Position numbers and translations under genes: made by a program. The notes beneath the pieces were generated by a model, which saw only the letters and a list, made by a program, of their open reading frames with translations, was not told the origin of the DNA and made no database searches. 64,000 nt of DNA from Mesorhizobium norvegicum (GTDB lineage: Bacteria; Pseudomonadota; Alphaproteobacteria; Rhizobiales; Rhizobiaceae). The DNA is taken from assembly GCF_004919685.1 (NCBI RefSeq), contig NZ_SMYZ01000084.1, positions 39,509-103,508 of the forward strand, in the 5' to 3' direction. Positions 62,540 through 64,000 of this stretch are shown piece after piece. The first letter of the stretch is position 1, and every line of letters begins with the position of its first letter.

Positions 62540-63481
62540 ATGCGTGTCCTGTCGGATGCTTTCATCCCCGAACTGCCGGGCCATTACAGCGGCAAGGTTC
62601 GCGAAAACTACGACCTTGCGGATGGCAGGCGCATCATCATCGCCACCGACCGCCTCAGTGCCTTCGACACCATCCTGACCTCGATCCCGTACAAGGGAGA
62701 GATCCTCACCCAGACGGCGCGGTACTGGTTCGAGGAAACAGCCGACATCTGCCCGAACCATGTTCTCGAATACCCCGACCCGAACGTCGTCGTCGGCACC
62801 AGGCTCGACATCCTGCCGGTCGAGATCGTCGTGCGCGGCTATCTGGCGGGAACCACGAGCACCTCGATCCTGACCCGGTACCGGCGCGGTGATCGGGACA
62901 TGTACGGGATGCGACTGCCGGACGGCCTGCGCGACAATGAAAAGCTGGCGGAGCCGATCATCACGCCGACGAGCAAGGCTCTGCACGGGGGGCACGACGA
63001 GCCGCTGTCCAAAGCCGAGATCCTCGAACAGAGCCTGCTCACGCAGGCGCAGTGGGAGACAGTGTCGGACTATGCCTTGCGGCTGTTCGCCCGCGGCCAG
63101 CGGCGCGCCGCCGAACGCGGCCTCATCCTCGCCGATACCAAATACGAATTCGGCACCGACAAGAACGGAACCATCATTCTTGCCGACGAAATCCACACGC
63201 CGGACAGCAGCCGGTACTGGATCGCGGCGAGCTACGAACAGGCCGTCGCCAGCGGCAGCCGGCCGGAGAGCTTCGACAAGGATTTCATCCGGTCGTGGGT
63301 CTCGGCCAGATGCGATCCTTACAAGGATCCAATTCCGAAGATTCCCGACGAGATCGTCGAACAGGCCTCCAAGGTCTATGCACAGGCCTACGAGGCGATC
63401 ACCGGTAAGGCATTCGTCCCTGACCCTTCCGGAAAGACCGTTTTGGATCGTATTCGTTCGAACCTGGCGCGCTACTTCTAA
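62540..63481 (+). CDS. purC: SAICAR synthetase (phosphoribosylaminoimidazole-succinocarboxamide synthase)
   Basis: A 313-residue enzyme making SAICAR from CAIR, aspartate and ATP in purine synthesis. It has GKVRENYDLADGRRIIIATD (ATP loop), RLSAFDTILTSIPYKGEILT, VVRGYLAGTTSTSIL (aspartate site), LILADTKYEFGTDKNGTIIL, ADEIHTPDSSRYW. It is of the longer yeast Ade1-like type rather than the 240-residue form common as a housekeeping purC in bacteria; rhizobia often have both. The repeat element lies just upstream, and AAGGCAGG is the SD. Confidence 0.93.
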   Translation: MRVLSDAFIPELPGHYSGKVRENYDLADGRRIIIATDRLSAFDTILTSIPYKGEILTQTARYWFEETADICPNHVLEYPDPNVVVGTRLDILPVEIVVRGYLAGTTSTSILTRYRRGDRDMYGMRLPDGLRDNEKLAEPIITPTSKALHGGHDEPLSKAEILEQSLLTQAQWETVSDYALRLFARGQRRAAERGLILADTKYEFGTDKNGTIILADEIHTPDSSRYWIAASYEQAVASGSRPESFDKDFIRSWVSARCDPYKDPIPKIPDEIVEQASKVYAQAYEAITGKAFVPDPSGKTVLDRIRSNLARYF

Positions 63482-63486
63482 CGGTA

Positions 63487-63504
63487 CTGCGAAGTCCTTC
63501 GCAG
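63487..63504 (+). terminator. Hairpin after purC
   Basis: CTGCGAAG (63487-63494) and CTTCGCAG (63497-63504), perfect 8-bp inverted repeat 6 bases after the stop; no U-tract. The 155 bases that follow up to 63658 hold no gene I can recognise. Confidence 0.5.
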
Positions 63505-63658
63505 GGCGTGTCCACCCATAGCTTCACACCGAAATTGAGATCGGTCGCCAAAATGTCGTCCCGAAATCGAAGCGAATGGGCGTGTCGCTTAGTAGAAACC
63601 GTTTTCTAACTGCTCTGCCCGCATATTTCTAAATACCTGAAAAAATTTGTAAGTGGCA

Positions 63659-64000
63659 ATGCGGTTGCAGGAATTCCTTTTTGGATTTTTGAAAAGCCTT
63701 CTTGTTTCAGGAGGCATACTTTTATTTGTTTGGACGTTGGCCGCCGGCATGATGTCCGGCGAGGCGTTTATGATCCTCAGTCCGTTTATCATAGGCCCGA
63801 TGATAATCGGATTTTGGGTGATTATCGTCCCAATAATTGTCCTTTTGACGTTCGCCACCATCGATCGCTCCAGCGCGGAAGTATTCGGTGCTCTAGCGGT
63901 ATACCCCGTACTGGTAGCTGCCTTCTTTGGTTTTCGCACAGTTCATTCCTCTCTTGAGAAGGAACGCGTGCAAACCGCTATCGAAGCCGCGCGCGCGGCT
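63659..64000 (+). CDS. Membrane protein, truncated by the window edge
   Basis: From an ATG at 63659 a frame stays open for 114 codons to the window end: MRLQEFLFGFLKSLLVSGGI, then LLFVWTLAAGMMSGEAFMIL, FIIGPMIIGFWVIIVPIIVL, VFGALAVYPVLVAAFFGFRT, and HSSLEKERVQTAIEAARAA. About three TM segments and an amphipathic end. It is AT-richer than its neighbours. SD is weak (AAGTGG). No family recognised from this fragment. Confidence 0.65.
   Translation, partial: MRLQEFLFGFLKSLLVSGGILLFVWTLAAGMMSGEAFMILSPFIIGPMIIGFWVIIVPIIVLLTFATIDRSSAEVFGALAVYPVLVAAFFGFRTVHSSLEKERVQTAIEAARAA

Overview
The window looks like chromosomal DNA of an alphaproteobacterium of the order Hyphomicrobiales, most likely Mesorhizobium or a close relative. 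The basis is high GC with dense GC-rich codon use, a MarR/OmpR/EnvZ-like block next to ilvE, a BA14K protein, a very long UvrB, several CspA paralogues, and dispersed intergenic palindromes of a kind I know from rhizobial genomes. I see no tRNA or rRNA gene, no intact insertion sequence, no prophage and no CRISPR array.

Layout. 0-5.8 kb: an OhrR/MarR-type regulator divergent from a chloroperoxidase-like hydrolase across two TATCGCGATA operators, then a second hydrolase, an SDR, an Fsr-type MFS exporter and an AraC regulator. 5.8-11.5 kb: a minus-strand run lgt, MidA-like methyltransferase, pgeF, M24-fold hydrolase, lipoprotein, prs, with the first genes overlapping. 11.7-18.3 kb: a UbiK-like protein, YbjN-domain protein, csaA, glycosyltransferase, an EnvZ-like kinase, OmpR-type regulator and MarR (PetR/PetP-like), and ilvE. 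18.4-25.7 kb: small envelope and stress genes, including three cold-shock genes, a Kazal-type lipoprotein, a CSS-EAL phosphodiesterase and several tiny orphan genes. 25.8-30.4 kb: TPR-sulfotransferase, DUF1428, VOC and GST proteins, a DUF1127-like peptide and a higBA toxin-antitoxin pair.

30.5-38.1 kb: an ABC-F protein preceded by a well-formed leader peptide ORF and competing hairpins (the most interesting signal in the window), an AT-richer secreted Cys-containing protein, uvrB carrying a repeat-derived segment in its coding sequence, and a DUF2778 L,D-transpeptidase-like protein. 38.6-43.2 kb: a Tat-signal PCMT-like methyltransferase, a polytopic spermidine-synthase-like protein and an overlapping secreted hydrolase. 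43.2-50.2 kb: LysR plus a gamma-butyrobetaine-dioxygenase-like enzyme, a CapA-like phosphoesterase and small envelope proteins. 50.4-56.6 kb: a Tat FAD oxidoreductase and its partner, a RibD-like reductase gene flanked by inverted repeats, and a membrane-protein/hydrolase group. 57.3-63.5 kb: a diacylglycerol-kinase-like protein starting at TTG, a sugar-acid-type catabolic group (GMC oxidoreductase, enolase-superfamily dehydratase, HIBADH-like dehydrogenase) and a purC of the ~310-residue type. A membrane protein gene runs off the right edge.

Most genes are ordinary chromosomal housekeeping or envelope functions. The accessory signals are the ABC-F attenuator, higBA, the repeat elements, the inverted-repeat cassette at 52.7-53.3 kb and an orphan terminator at 56.7 kb. 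All functional calls come from reading the sequence and recalling family motifs; no database search was run.
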